Positions 52,079 to 60,508 of a stretch of 64,000 bases of DNA are shown here, piece after piece. The translations under genes and the position numbers were made by a program. The notes beneath the pieces are model-generated. The model had not been told where the DNA came from. It worked only from the letters and a program-made list of their open reading frames with translations, and ran no database searches. The DNA lies in contig NZ_JAODOO010000002.1 in NCBI RefSeq assembly GCF_025398335.1, positions 62,001 through 126,000 on the forward strand. The letters are read 5' to 3'. Position 1 is the first letter of the stretch. Each line of letters starts with the position of its first letter. This DNA comes from Clostridium sp. CX1 (GTDB lineage: Bacteria > Bacillota > Clostridia > Clostridiales > Clostridiaceae).

Positions 52079-52192
52079 ATGCATTTATATATCTTAACTA
52101 TAATAATTTTAATCTTCCTGTGTCAAATATTAATCTACCTACATATTATAACTAGTGTAATTCTAATTAGGAGTGTTAAGAGTGTATTTTAG
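52079..52192 (+). CDS. Small single-pass membrane protein
   Basis: A 37-residue frame with a good site (TGGAGGTAAAT) before ATG 52079. Almost the whole product is one hydrophobic helix (LTIIILIFLCQILIYLHIIT) followed by a short basic tail RSVKSVF. It overlaps the start of the next gene by 11 bp, so the two are probably translated together. Unknown function; too short for family assignment. Confidence 0.55.
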   Translation: MHLYILTIIILIFLCQILIYLHIITSVILIRSVKSVF

Positions 52193-52643
52193 AAATGAAG
52201 ACTTTTATTACGACTACGAAGATGTTGAAGAACTAAGAGACTATGAAGAAGTATGTCCATTTTATGAAATGTGCCAGCAGTATGAGGAAGATTTGCTTAT
52301 GAGACAGGAATTTAATCAGCCTCCAAGACCAGGATTTCCGAATTTCCCACCACCTCCAGGACAAGGAGCTCCAAACTTACCACCACCTCCAGGAAGAGTT
52401 CCTCAAAAACCATCAGCAGGATTTGGAGGACCTGGAGGACCACAGACTTTTGCAGTTTCTCCAGGCTCAATTAGACGCTGCAGAAACAGATTCGTATATA
52501 TATGGCTGAGAAATGGCAATTCTTTTTGGGCATATTTAACTAGAATTGATAGAACAACTGCCTCTGGATACAGATGGAATGGAAGAAGATGGGTTTACTT
52601 TGGCGTTGACTTAAGAAGAATCGATGAATTTGTTTGTAGATAG
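52182..52643 (+). CDS. Proline-rich hypothetical protein
   Basis: A 153-residue protein in three parts: an acidic, Tyr-rich N-terminus (DFYYDYEDVEELRDYEE), a proline/glycine-rich centre with repeats of FPPPPGQG and LPPPPGR (about 46-85), and a basic C-terminal domain with many Arg and aromatic residues (RRCRNRFVYIWLRNGN, YRWNGRRWVYFGVD). I chose GTG 52182, eight bases after AGGAG; an earlier GTG at 52173 overlaps the site. Layout recalls spore-coat or cell-surface proteins, but no signal is present. Unassigned. Confidence 0.6.
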   Translation: MYFRNEDFYYDYEDVEELRDYEEVCPFYEMCQQYEEDLLMRQEFNQPPRPGFPNFPPPPGQGAPNLPPPPGRVPQKPSAGFGGPGGPQTFAVSPGSIRRCRNRFVYIWLRNGNSFWAYLTRIDRTTASGYRWNGRRWVYFGVDLRRIDEFVCR

Positions 52644-52681
52644 TAAATAATATATTTAACTTATAGAGTAAATTAAAAAGG

Positions 52682-52714
52682 ACCTAATGCTGACTATGGC
52701 ATTAGGTTTTTTTA
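52682..52714 (+). terminator. Terminator before the kinase/PIN cluster
   Basis: A 9-bp perfect stem ACCTAATGC / GCATTAGGT with T7. It separates the proline-rich gene from the cluster that follows. Confidence 0.88.
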
Positions 52715-52784
52715 TTTAATGCAGATAATATTTCATATTAATAGGAAAAATAAAAATTTAGAAGAAAAATTAACAAAAATTTGA

Positions 52785-52790
52785 TATAAT
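52785..52790 (+). promoter_or_regulatory. Probable promoter -10 box of the cluster
   Basis: TATAAT preceded by TG (extended -10) about 66 bp upstream of the B3/4 gene. No clear -35. It is the only good candidate between the upstream terminator and the cluster. Confidence 0.45.
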
Positions 52791-52855
52791 TACTAGAATA
52801 AGATAAAATTAATGCAGATGCACTAAAGATTTATTACTAGGAAGGAGCTTAAAAA

Positions 52856-53521
52856 ATGGTTGCGATAAAAATATCAGATGACATTAGAAGTGTACTTGGA
52901 AAAGTTCTAACAATTGGATATGTTGAAGCACAGGTAGAGGTAAAAGACAGTAATGAAAAGTTATGGGAGGAAATTTCTACTGTTTGTAATAGAATTGCTG
53001 AAGATAATTCCCTTCAGGATGTTTTAAAAATAGAGAATATAGCTGCTGCAAGAGCTGCATATAAGAAGCTAGGAAAGGATCCTAGTAGATATAGGGTTTC
53101 CTCTGAATCTCTGGCAAGACGTGTAGTAAAGGGAAAAGGACTTTATAAGGTAAACAATATAGTAGATATTAATAATCTAATTTCAATAGCATCATTTCAC
53201 CCTGTATGTGCTTATGATATGGATAAAATAGATTCAGAAATTTACTTAAATATTGGAGAAGAAGGAGACTGCTATGAAGGAATAGGAAGAGGAGATATTA
53301 ATATATCCTGCTTACCAGTATTTCAAGACAGTAAGGGAAAGTTTGGAAGCACAACTTCTGATTCTGTAAGAGCAATGGTTACGAAGGATACAAAAAATTT
53401 AATTATGGCTATAGTCTCTTTTAACGGAGATAGGAATTTAGATAAGTATATAGAGTACTGTAAAGAGCTTCTAGTAAAGTATGCAGAGGGAAAAAATATT
53501 CATTCTGGAATAATTTCATAG
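52856..53521 (+). CDS. B3/4 (PheT-like) domain protein
   Basis: A 221-residue protein of the B3/B4 tRNA-synthetase-editing-domain family found free-standing in many bacteria: AAARAAYKKLGKDPSRYR and ALARRVVKGKGLYKVNNIVD are the usual text, and GRGDINISCLPVFQDSKGKFG closes the domain. In PheRS this domain clears mischarged Tyr-tRNAPhe; free-standing copies may edit or bind amino acids or tRNA. AAGGAGCTT precedes the ATG. It is the first gene after a terminator and promoter and lies 67 bp from the next, so it may head the cluster, or be a separate gene. Confidence 0.8.
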   Translation: MVAIKISDDIRSVLGKVLTIGYVEAQVEVKDSNEKLWEEISTVCNRIAEDNSLQDVLKIENIAAARAAYKKLGKDPSRYRVSSESLARRVVKGKGLYKVNNIVDINNLISIASFHPVCAYDMDKIDSEIYLNIGEEGDCYEGIGRGDINISCLPVFQDSKGKFGSTTSDSVRAMVTKDTKNLIMAIVSFNGDRNLDKYIEYCKELLVKYAEGKNIHSGIIS

Positions 53522-53588
53522 AAAGCTGCTATTTTATAATACAGCTTAATGGGAAAAGTCATAATAAATTATAAGGTGTGATGGGATT

Positions 53589-56012
53589 TTGGGTAGGGAA
53601 ATTATAGTAAATGGTAGGGCTTATTCAGAAGATGATTTAAAGAAGGCCACATTAGACAGTATTATTAAGATTTGCAAGGAATTAAAAATGAGTTTTCCGG
53701 AATACGGTCATCTTCTTTATAAAAGAAATGTTTTAATTGAAAAAATATTTCAAATAGCTGATTGTAATAGTGAGGATGTAAATAATAAGGGAATAGTTAA
53801 CCAATCAATTGATTATGAAGAAGAGAAAAGCTTGGTAGATATAGACTTAGGTGAAGACGCAACTAAAGAAAAGATAGATTTTTCAGAGGAAAAATCCATA
53901 TTCTCTTTAGAGGAGCTCTTTAAAAGGAGCTTTAGAGAAGAAAAAAATAACGATGCTCAGGATTGTTACATAGAGGAAAATGAAAATATAGTAGAAGACA
54001 AGGAAACACAAGCAGAAGTAGAATGTCAATTTGAAGATAAGATACTACAAGATTTTCCAAAGGATAGTGATTCTAGAAGCTACAACTTTGAAGATTTAAA
54101 AGCATTAGATTACCGCTCTTTAGCAGATATTTGTTCAAGTTTGCAGTTAATAAAAGAAGAAACGGATGATTCCTATTACGGATATGATAGATCAGAATTA
54201 GCAATGATGATTTTAGATTGTCAAGGGAAAGCTTATGATGAAATCGAAGTTAGAAAGTATTATGATGAGTATTATGATGAGTTTGAAAAGGAAACCCTTT
54301 TAGAGAAAGTAGAAGAAAGAAAAAGCTCACATGAAAAGTACAATAATTCTACAGATTCTCTATCACAGAAAATTGGATACGACGGGGAGTTATATGTTAG
54401 CTTTACTTCTACTTCTATTTTGTTAAAAGTAGAAATAAGAAAAGAAGGAAAGTTTATCTATTATAATATACCAAATGTAATATATGTAGAGGACATATAT
54501 TTAGATAAAGTAGATGTTCTATTTGGCGAGGATTTACAAAATGTCTTAAAAGATAAACTTTTGAAAGGAACATTTATAGTCAATTTTGATAAATGGCTTC
54601 AGGAACTTGGAAACAATGAAGAGAACAGTGAAGAAATTAGTACTATAGAAAGGCAGAAGGTTTTAAAAGCTTTCTTTAATAAATTAATAAGCAAGATAAA
54701 CAATGACTTAAATATAGCTATCAGTTTCCTGTATATTTTAACAAAAAATAACTTAATTGCTAAAAAAATATTAGATGAATGTGATTTGAAATGTAAGTCG
54801 GTAGGTTCATTGGAACTAGATGATATAAGTGCAATTATTTATGAAATGAGTACAACGGATAAGAAAGCAGGTAGTAACAAGTATCTAGGAATAAATCTAG
54901 AGGAAAACAAATGTGAACTAGTTGAATATAGCAGTAATATGAAAGAAGGAGAATTTTCCTATATTTTAACTATAGATAAGAAAATATTAGAGCAAAGCTT
55001 TGTATTAAGTATTAATAGATTAGCGGAAAAAATAGCCTGTTATATGAAATACAAATTAGCAAATTCTTTTAACGATGAAAGTTCACTTTTCCTAGAATGT
55101 GAAAAAATATTTAGGAAGATAGACAATAATGAACCTTTGGAACACATTAATAAGGAGTTAAACCTGCACTTTGAAAAGGCTCAGTTACTATTTCCAACAG
55201 ATTTTAATCAGTTAGAGTTAGATGAAGATTACTACAGAATTAGAAATAACTATTATATATTAAAATTAACAGCTTTAAACATAATGAACGGAACTGAAGG
55301 AACTATTAAATTAGAATTATATAGAAGAGAAAATCAATCTCTCCTAGTATATGAAAAGGAAATACTAATCAAAAGTGAAGAGATAAAAAGAATTATAGCT
55401 GGTGAAATGTACTTAGGAATTAAAAGCATACTACATGATTATAATGAAAAAGTTATTCTTGTAGGAGAAGAGTTTTTAGTACAAGCAGTGAGGGAGGTAG
55501 TAAAGGAATTTATACCTGGAAACATGGTAAAAAGTTCTTCAGTTTATGACTGTATTGAGGCTGCCAAAGAGTATTCTAAAGAAGTTATTAAAGGCACTAT
55601 AGAAGCGGTAGTTACAAACCATAGAGAAAATATAAAATACATTGTTTCTACTAAGAATTTCAAGGGTGAGGAAGTTATTCTTATAGATGAGGAAAAAAAT
55701 ATAAACTACGTAATGAAAAATATGATGACCAATGAAGTGGAATTTTACTTAAAATCTGGCTGTGATAACCTAGAGGTAGTTAGTAACTATATTTTTAGAA
55801 ACAAGCAATATACAAGAAGAGAAGAAACTTCATTAGAAAAGTATATAGAGCTATTTGGTATAGATAATATAGCCAACATTTCTAAAAACACCAATAAATT
55901 TATAATTAAATTAAATGAAAATAAAACAGAATTATTTGTTCTGTCAGTACAAAATAGAGATGATGTGGAGTATATAGGTGATTTAGAAATTTTTCATATA
56001 TCAGAGAGCTAA
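53589..56012 (+). CDS. Large protein with SAP/Rho_N-like repeats and possible diverged Hsp70-like region
   Basis: An 807-residue protein I cannot assign with certainty. Residues about 12-58 (DLKKATLDSIIKICKEL... RNVLIEKIF) and about 167-212 (EDLKALDYRSLADICSSL... RSELAMMIL) look like two copies of a SAP or Rho_N helix-loop-helix, which bind nucleic acids; an acidic linker joins them. The rest shows faint Hsp70/actin-like order: a strand pair near GYDGELYVSFTSTS with IPNVIYVE, an alpha region FLECEKIFRKI, and KVILVGEEFLVQAVREVV, similar to the terminal VLVGG box of Hsp70. Phosphate-binding glycines are not conserved. TTG start with AGGTG upstream. It lies 39 bp ahead of a kinase-Ppx gene, so it is in the same operon. 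Confidence 0.55.
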   Translation: MGREIIVNGRAYSEDDLKKATLDSIIKICKELKMSFPEYGHLLYKRNVLIEKIFQIADCNSEDVNNKGIVNQSIDYEEEKSLVDIDLGEDATKEKIDFSEEKSIFSLEELFKRSFREEKNNDAQDCYIEENENIVEDKETQAEVECQFEDKILQDFPKDSDSRSYNFEDLKALDYRSLADICSSLQLIKEETDDSYYGYDRSELAMMILDCQGKAYDEIEVRKYYDEYYDEFEKETLLEKVEERKSSHEKYNNSTDSLSQKIGYDGELYVSFTSTSILLKVEIRKEGKFIYYNIPNVIYVEDIYLDKVDVLFGEDLQNVLKDKLLKGTFIVNFDKWLQELGNNEENSEEISTIERQKVLKAFFNKLISKINNDLNIAISFLYILTKNNLIAKKILDECDLKCKSVGSLELDDISAIIYEMSTTDKKAGSNKYLGINLEENKCELVEYSSNMKEGEFSYILTIDKKILEQSFVLSINRLAEKIACYMKYKLANSFNDESSLFLECEKIFRKIDNNEPLEHINKELNLHFEKAQLLFPTDFNQLELDEDYYRIRNNYYILKLTALNIMNGTEGTIKLELYRRENQSLLVYEKEILIKSEEIKRIIAGEMYLGIKSILHDYNEKVILVGEEFLVQAVREVVKEFIPGNMVKSSSVYDCIEAAKEYSKEVIKGTIEAVVTNHRENIKYIVSTKNFKGEEVILIDEEKNINYVMKNMMTNEVEFYLKSGCDNLEVVSNYIFRNKQYTRREETSLEKYIELFGIDNIANISKNTNKFIIKLNENKTELFVLSVQNRDDVEYIGDLEIFHISES

Positions 56013-56051
56013 GTTACAGTACTAATTTTAGTTGAAGAAAAAGGTGAAAAT

Positions 56052-58076
56052 ATGTTTAAAAATTTTTTTGGTAAATCATCAAATTATTACTATGATGAAA
56101 ATGATAACAGGATAAGCAAAGATGAATTAGAAGAGATAGGTTCTGGTGGAGAGGGAACTGTATTCAAAACTAAGGATGATAAGATACTTAAGCTCTATTT
56201 CGAAGAGAGACTTACACAAGAGCTAGAAGAGAAGATTAAGCTCATGGTAAGTAGAAGGATAAGTTATTCTGGAATTTGTTGGCCAGAAAATATGGTTTTT
56301 AACCATGAAGGGAAATTCATTGGATACATCATGTGTAAAGCAAAGGGCTATGAATTACAGAAATCTGTATTCATGAAACCGCTTTTACAAAAAAGGTTTC
56401 CAGATTGGACAAGAGTCAATCTTACTAATTTAGCTATAAACATTCTAAAAAAACTGGACTTTTTGCATGAAAATCATGTAATAGTTGGAGACTTGAATCC
56501 GTTTAATATTTTGGTGAATTCTGAAGAGGAAGTTTATTTTGTGGATACAGATAGTTATCAAATTGGAGATTATAAATGTTCAGTCGGAACTCCTATCTTT
56601 ACAGCACCGGAGATACAAGGAAAAAACTTTGGATCCTTTTTTAGAACAATTAACCATGAATATTTTGCTATAGCCACATTACTATTTATGATTTATCTTC
56701 CTGGGAAAACCCCATATTCTTTTCAGGGTGGAGAAGATGTTGTAGATAACATTATAAAGAAAAATTTCTCTTATCCCTTTGATGAAAGTGCTAATTTTTT
56801 AGCGCCAAAGGGACCATGGGAATTCATCTGGAATGAGTTGTCTTATGAGCTAAAGGAGGCCTTTTACAATACTTTTAAACTTGATACTAGATTGTCACCG
56901 AAAGAGTGGATTAAGTTATTAGAAGGTTATAAAAAGGAACTAGTAAATGACAACTATGAAAAACACATTTTTCCTGATTCCACTACTAAATACGTTGAAG
57001 ATATTTCTGTTTCAATGAATAGAAGAAATGAAGGTTTTGGTGAAATAGAAACTGTTGTTAATGAAAGTTTAAGATATGATCCTAATATTGCAGTTATAGA
57101 GTTAAGTACTAAAGCTGTAAAAATGTTAATTGGTGATTTAGAACAAATAAAGACTAGAGGATTTAATTTTAAGAGCTTTAAAAGAGAGGCCAAGCTTACC
57201 AATACAGGTAAGGGATTAGATGCTGAAAATAATATGGATTTGGAATTTTTTAAAGCAAAAGTAATACCAGTAATAGATCATTTTAAAAGCGCACTTAAGG
57301 CACACAGAGTAGATATTGTGTATACTGTAGCTACTGCAGCAATAAGAAGTGCTAAAAATAATAAGAATATACTTAAATTGATAAAAGAAGAGTGCGGCTT
57401 AAATGTTAAGGTGTTGACAAAGGAGGAAGAAGCAAAAGCTACTCTAGATGCTTTCATGTTTAGCGGCAAAAGTTATATTGAAGATACTGAACAGAGATTT
57501 ATTTTAATCGACCAAGGGGGAGGCTCCACAGAAATAACTCTTTTTGAAAAGGGTAGAATATTAGAAACTTATAGCTTAGACCTAGGCACTGTTGTTTTAG
57601 AAAACAGACTGTTTGTAAATAACAATATAGATACAGATATAAGAAGAGCATTTAAGGAAGTTGATAAGCAGATTAACAACAAGCTAAGATACTATTTTCA
57701 GAAACACGCTCCCAATGCAGAAGATGCTACTTGTATAAGCGTGGGCACTGTAATAACAAGAGCTACTGGTAAGGCTACTAATAAGAGACAACATGGAACA
57801 AAAATAACTCTAGAATATATTGAAAATAAAATTAGAGAGACAGAGGATGAAATAGCTATAAAATATAATAGTGTCGGAGACGTATATGAGGCTATTCACG
57901 GGTCTACCGAAAAAAACGAGAATACTGCAGAAGATCTAGCAATAATGAGAATGGGACTATTTATGTACAAGGAGCTTATGAAAAGATTTAATATAAAAGA
58001 ACTTCTAGTTAGCGGTACTGGATTATGGTATGGCGTTTACTATGATAAATATAAGGAAATTTATGAGTGTTCATAA
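56052..58076 (+). CDS. Protein kinase fused to Ppx/GppA-like phosphatase domain
   Basis: A 674-residue fusion. Residues about 24-300 form a Ser/Thr-kinase-like domain: glycine loop IGSGGEGTVF (29-38), Lys47 in ILKLYF, catalytic loop VGDLNPFNILV (Asp147, Asn152) and DTD at 165-167 in place of DFG, then VGTPIFTAPEIQ. This is the type found in YegI/TerY-P systems. Residues about 350-670 are a Ppx/GppA-like domain: VATAAIRSAKN, LTKEEEAKATL, the intact glycine box IDQGGGSTEITLF, and SGTGLWYGVY. The first phosphate loop is poor (VIELSTKAVKML instead of IDLGSNS). It may read polyphosphate or (p)ppGpp and pass it to the kinase. AAAAAGGTG precedes the ATG. Confidence 0.8.
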   Translation: MFKNFFGKSSNYYYDENDNRISKDELEEIGSGGEGTVFKTKDDKILKLYFEERLTQELEEKIKLMVSRRISYSGICWPENMVFNHEGKFIGYIMCKAKGYELQKSVFMKPLLQKRFPDWTRVNLTNLAINILKKLDFLHENHVIVGDLNPFNILVNSEEEVYFVDTDSYQIGDYKCSVGTPIFTAPEIQGKNFGSFFRTINHEYFAIATLLFMIYLPGKTPYSFQGGEDVVDNIIKKNFSYPFDESANFLAPKGPWEFIWNELSYELKEAFYNTFKLDTRLSPKEWIKLLEGYKKELVNDNYEKHIFPDSTTKYVEDISVSMNRRNEGFGEIETVVNESLRYDPNIAVIELSTKAVKMLIGDLEQIKTRGFNFKSFKREAKLTNTGKGLDAENNMDLEFFKAKVIPVIDHFKSALKAHRVDIVYTVATAAIRSAKNNKNILKLIKEECGLNVKVLTKEEEAKATLDAFMFSGKSYIEDTEQRFILIDQGGGSTEITLFEKGRILETYSLDLGTVVLENRLFVNNNIDTDIRRAFKEVDKQINNKLRYYFQKHAPNAEDATCISVGTVITRATGKATNKRQHGTKITLEYIENKIRETEDEIAIKYNSVGDVYEAIHGSTEKNENTAEDLAIMRMGLFMYKELMKRFNIKELLVSGTGLWYGVYYDKYKEIYECS

Positions 58077-58094
58077 ATTGTGAGGTGAACAAAG

Positions 58095-59810
58095 ATGAAT
58101 CTTGATACAATTTTAAAAAAATACTTAATCTTTGTTGATACCTGTAGCTTTATGTGTGACCAGGCAGAGGTGTTTTTTCAAGGCAATTTTATTAATCAGC
58201 TAGAAAACCGTGGAAGAAAAATTTTAGTTCAATATAAGGTTGCAGAAGAAATAAACAGGCTGCAAGAAAGTAATAAGAAAGAAACTAGAGATAAAGCGAA
58301 AAAAGCAGGAACTTTGGTTAATAGGCTTATAAGAAAGCAACTAATAGATCCAATCGGTACAGAAAAGGATAAATTTGCTGATCACACTTTTTTAAAGGTA
58401 TTTATGGATAAGGTTACTGAATTCAACATGTGTTTGATCACCCAAGATAGTAAGCTTGCAAATGCTATTTTGGCAATAAAGAATCAACAGGCGGTTTTTG
58501 GCAAAGACATACTAGTTTTTCGGATTAATGAAGATTCAAACTTAAGAGACTGGGAAGAAATATTTAAAAATAGAGAACAAAAAGGAAGGTCAGGAGACAA
58601 TTCCTTTGACCGAACTGAAGATAACAAGGACAAAGCTAAGAGGCTTGCAAATAAATTGATATCTGCTATAGATAATGGAGTAAAAGCAAAAGAAAGATAT
58701 CAATTGAAAAGTAATATAACCCCTGACAATAACAAACTTTTAGGAGTATTAAAGGTGCCAGAGTTAAATGATGTTGTATCCTCTGGTAAACATGGTATGT
58801 TAAAGTTGGTAGAGGAAATTGGCGATGGGGGAGAAGGAAAAATATATGTTACAGATAACGGATTGATATGTAAGATATATTACCAAGAAAAGCTAACTGA
58901 AAATAAAAAGGATAAGATTCTTCTAATGCTTCAATCGGATATATCTATAAAAGGCATCTGCTGGCCTATAGACTATGTTACTTATAAAAACAACTTTGTA
59001 GGCTATCTAATGCATAGGGCTACAGGAAAAACACTACAAACAGCAATGTTTGTTAAACCACTACTTTTAAAGAACTTTCCTTATTGGACAAGAAAGCACC
59101 TAGTAGAGTTGTGTTTAAACATCTTAGGAAAAATCTACTATTTACACAGCAGGAATATCATAATTGGGGATATAAACCCAAACAATATACTAATTAAAAG
59201 TGAAAAAGAAGTATATTTTGTTGATACAGATAGCTATCAAATAGAAGCTTATCCCTGTCCAGTAGGTACCATTAATTATACTGCTCCAGAAATTCAGAGA
59301 AAAGATTTCAAAACTTTTTTAAGAACTTTTGAGCAGGAATACTTTGCAGTTGCTACACTTATGTTTATGCTTTTACACCCTGGAAAACCTCCCTATTCTC
59401 ATCAGGGGGGAGGATCTCCAAGTGAGAATATAAGATCAATGAATTTTTCCTATCCTCTTGGAGAACAGAGTAATAAAAAGGCGCCGGATGGACCTTGGAG
59501 ATTTATATGGAGTAATTTGCCATATGCTACAAAGGAACTGTTTTATAATGTATTTAGAAACAATAAGAGAGTGGATACTAAAACATGGATTGAAAATATG
59601 TGTTACTACTTAGTGCTTCTTCAGTCTGATTTTGCCTCAGAAGAATTGTTTCCAACAGAATATAAAAAGGTGACCACTAACACTGTGGAGGCTACCTGTG
59701 TAATATGCAAAAAAATAGTTAAAGAAAATAAACATCATATAGATAAGTTGAAGAAGCTTAATAAAGATTATATATGTCCAAATTGCGGTTCAAAACTAAA
59801 GAATTCATAA
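58095..59810 (+). CDS. PIN nuclease - kinase - zinc ribbon fusion protein
   Basis: A 571-residue, three-domain protein. Residues 1-165 form a PIN domain with the acid set seen as FVDTCSFM (Asp), VAEEINRL (Glu), FADHTFLKVF (Asp) and ITQDSKLA (Asp). Residues about 235-510 form a kinase nearly identical in order to the one upstream: IGDGGEGKIY, ICKIYYQ, IGDINPNNILI, VDTDSYQIE, VGTINYTAPEIQ. The last 40 residues are a zinc ribbon (CVICKKI and CPNCGSKL). It should cut RNA under control of its own kinase or of the triad. It lies 18 bp after the kinase-Ppx gene. GTGAGGTGAAC precedes the ATG. Confidence 0.85.
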   Translation: MNLDTILKKYLIFVDTCSFMCDQAEVFFQGNFINQLENRGRKILVQYKVAEEINRLQESNKKETRDKAKKAGTLVNRLIRKQLIDPIGTEKDKFADHTFLKVFMDKVTEFNMCLITQDSKLANAILAIKNQQAVFGKDILVFRINEDSNLRDWEEIFKNREQKGRSGDNSFDRTEDNKDKAKRLANKLISAIDNGVKAKERYQLKSNITPDNNKLLGVLKVPELNDVVSSGKHGMLKLVEEIGDGGEGKIYVTDNGLICKIYYQEKLTENKKDKILLMLQSDISIKGICWPIDYVTYKNNFVGYLMHRATGKTLQTAMFVKPLLLKNFPYWTRKHLVELCLNILGKIYYLHSRNIIIGDINPNNILIKSEKEVYFVDTDSYQIEAYPCPVGTINYTAPEIQRKDFKTFLRTFEQEYFAVATLMFMLLHPGKPPYSHQGGGSPSENIRSMNFSYPLGEQSNKKAPDGPWRFIWSNLPYATKELFYNVFRNNKRVDTKTWIENMCYYLVLLQSDFASEELFPTEYKKVTTNTVEATCVICKKIVKENKHHIDKLKKLNKDYICPNCGSKLKNS

Positions 59811-59831
59811 TTACTAGGAGGAGATTATATC

Positions 59832-60494
59832 ATGGATTTAAGAGAAAAATTATTATTTGACAACCCAACTACAAGACTGCCAGTTTGCTTGGTACTAGAT
59901 ACAAGCGGTTCAATGTATGGAACACCTATAGCAGAGTTAAATGAAGGTATACACTTATTTTTCAAAGATGTATTAGAAGACGATGTTGCTAGATATTCAG
60001 CTGAAATAGCTATCGTTACCTTTGGAAGAGGTGGGGTACATAAGATAGTTGATTTTGACAGCATTGAAAATCAATCAATACCTGTTTTAGAAGCAGATGG
60101 GCTAACACCAATGGGAGAAGCTGTTAACGCAGGATTAGATCTGCTGGAACAGAGAAAGAAAGAGTACAGCAATGCAGGAGTTGAATACTTTCAACCTTGG
60201 TTGGTTATTATGACAGATGGAATTCCAACAGATGATATTGAAGATGCAGCAAATAGAACTAGCGACCTTGTAAAAAATAAAAAATTAACTATATTCCCAG
60301 TAGGGATAGGTGATAATTTTGATCCTACAGTACTTGCTAGATTTTCACCATTATTTGCACCACAGAAATTAAGAGGGTATGAATTTAAAAAGTTCTTTAA
60401 ATGGTTAAGTAAGAGTGTAAGTAGAACTTCAACTTCCATGCCAGGAGAAAAAATAACGTTACCTCAGAGAGACTGGAATGAAGTAAGCTTATAA
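59832..60494 (+). CDS. TerY/YegL-like von Willebrand factor A protein
   Basis: A 220-residue vWA protein of the TerY/YegL type. The metal-ion-dependent adhesion site is complete: DTSGSMYGTPIAEL (MIDAS), Thr in GLTPMGEAV and Asp in VIMTDGIPTDD. The tail GEKITLPQRDWNEVSL matches TerY-like ends. In TerY-P triads this protein is always encoded beside a kinase and a PP2C phosphatase; it probably serves as metal-dependent scaffold. Start ATG with AGGAGGAG upstream. 21 bp after the PIN-kinase gene and 14 bp before the phosphatase gene. Confidence 0.88.
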   Translation: MDLREKLLFDNPTTRLPVCLVLDTSGSMYGTPIAELNEGIHLFFKDVLEDDVARYSAEIAIVTFGRGGVHKIVDFDSIENQSIPVLEADGLTPMGEAVNAGLDLLEQRKKEYSNAGVEYFQPWLVIMTDGIPTDDIEDAANRTSDLVKNKKLTIFPVGIGDNFDPTVLARFSPLFAPQKLRGYEFKKFFKWLSKSVSRTSTSMPGEKITLPQRDWNEVSL

Positions 60495-60508
60495 GAGAAG
60501 GAGAAACT

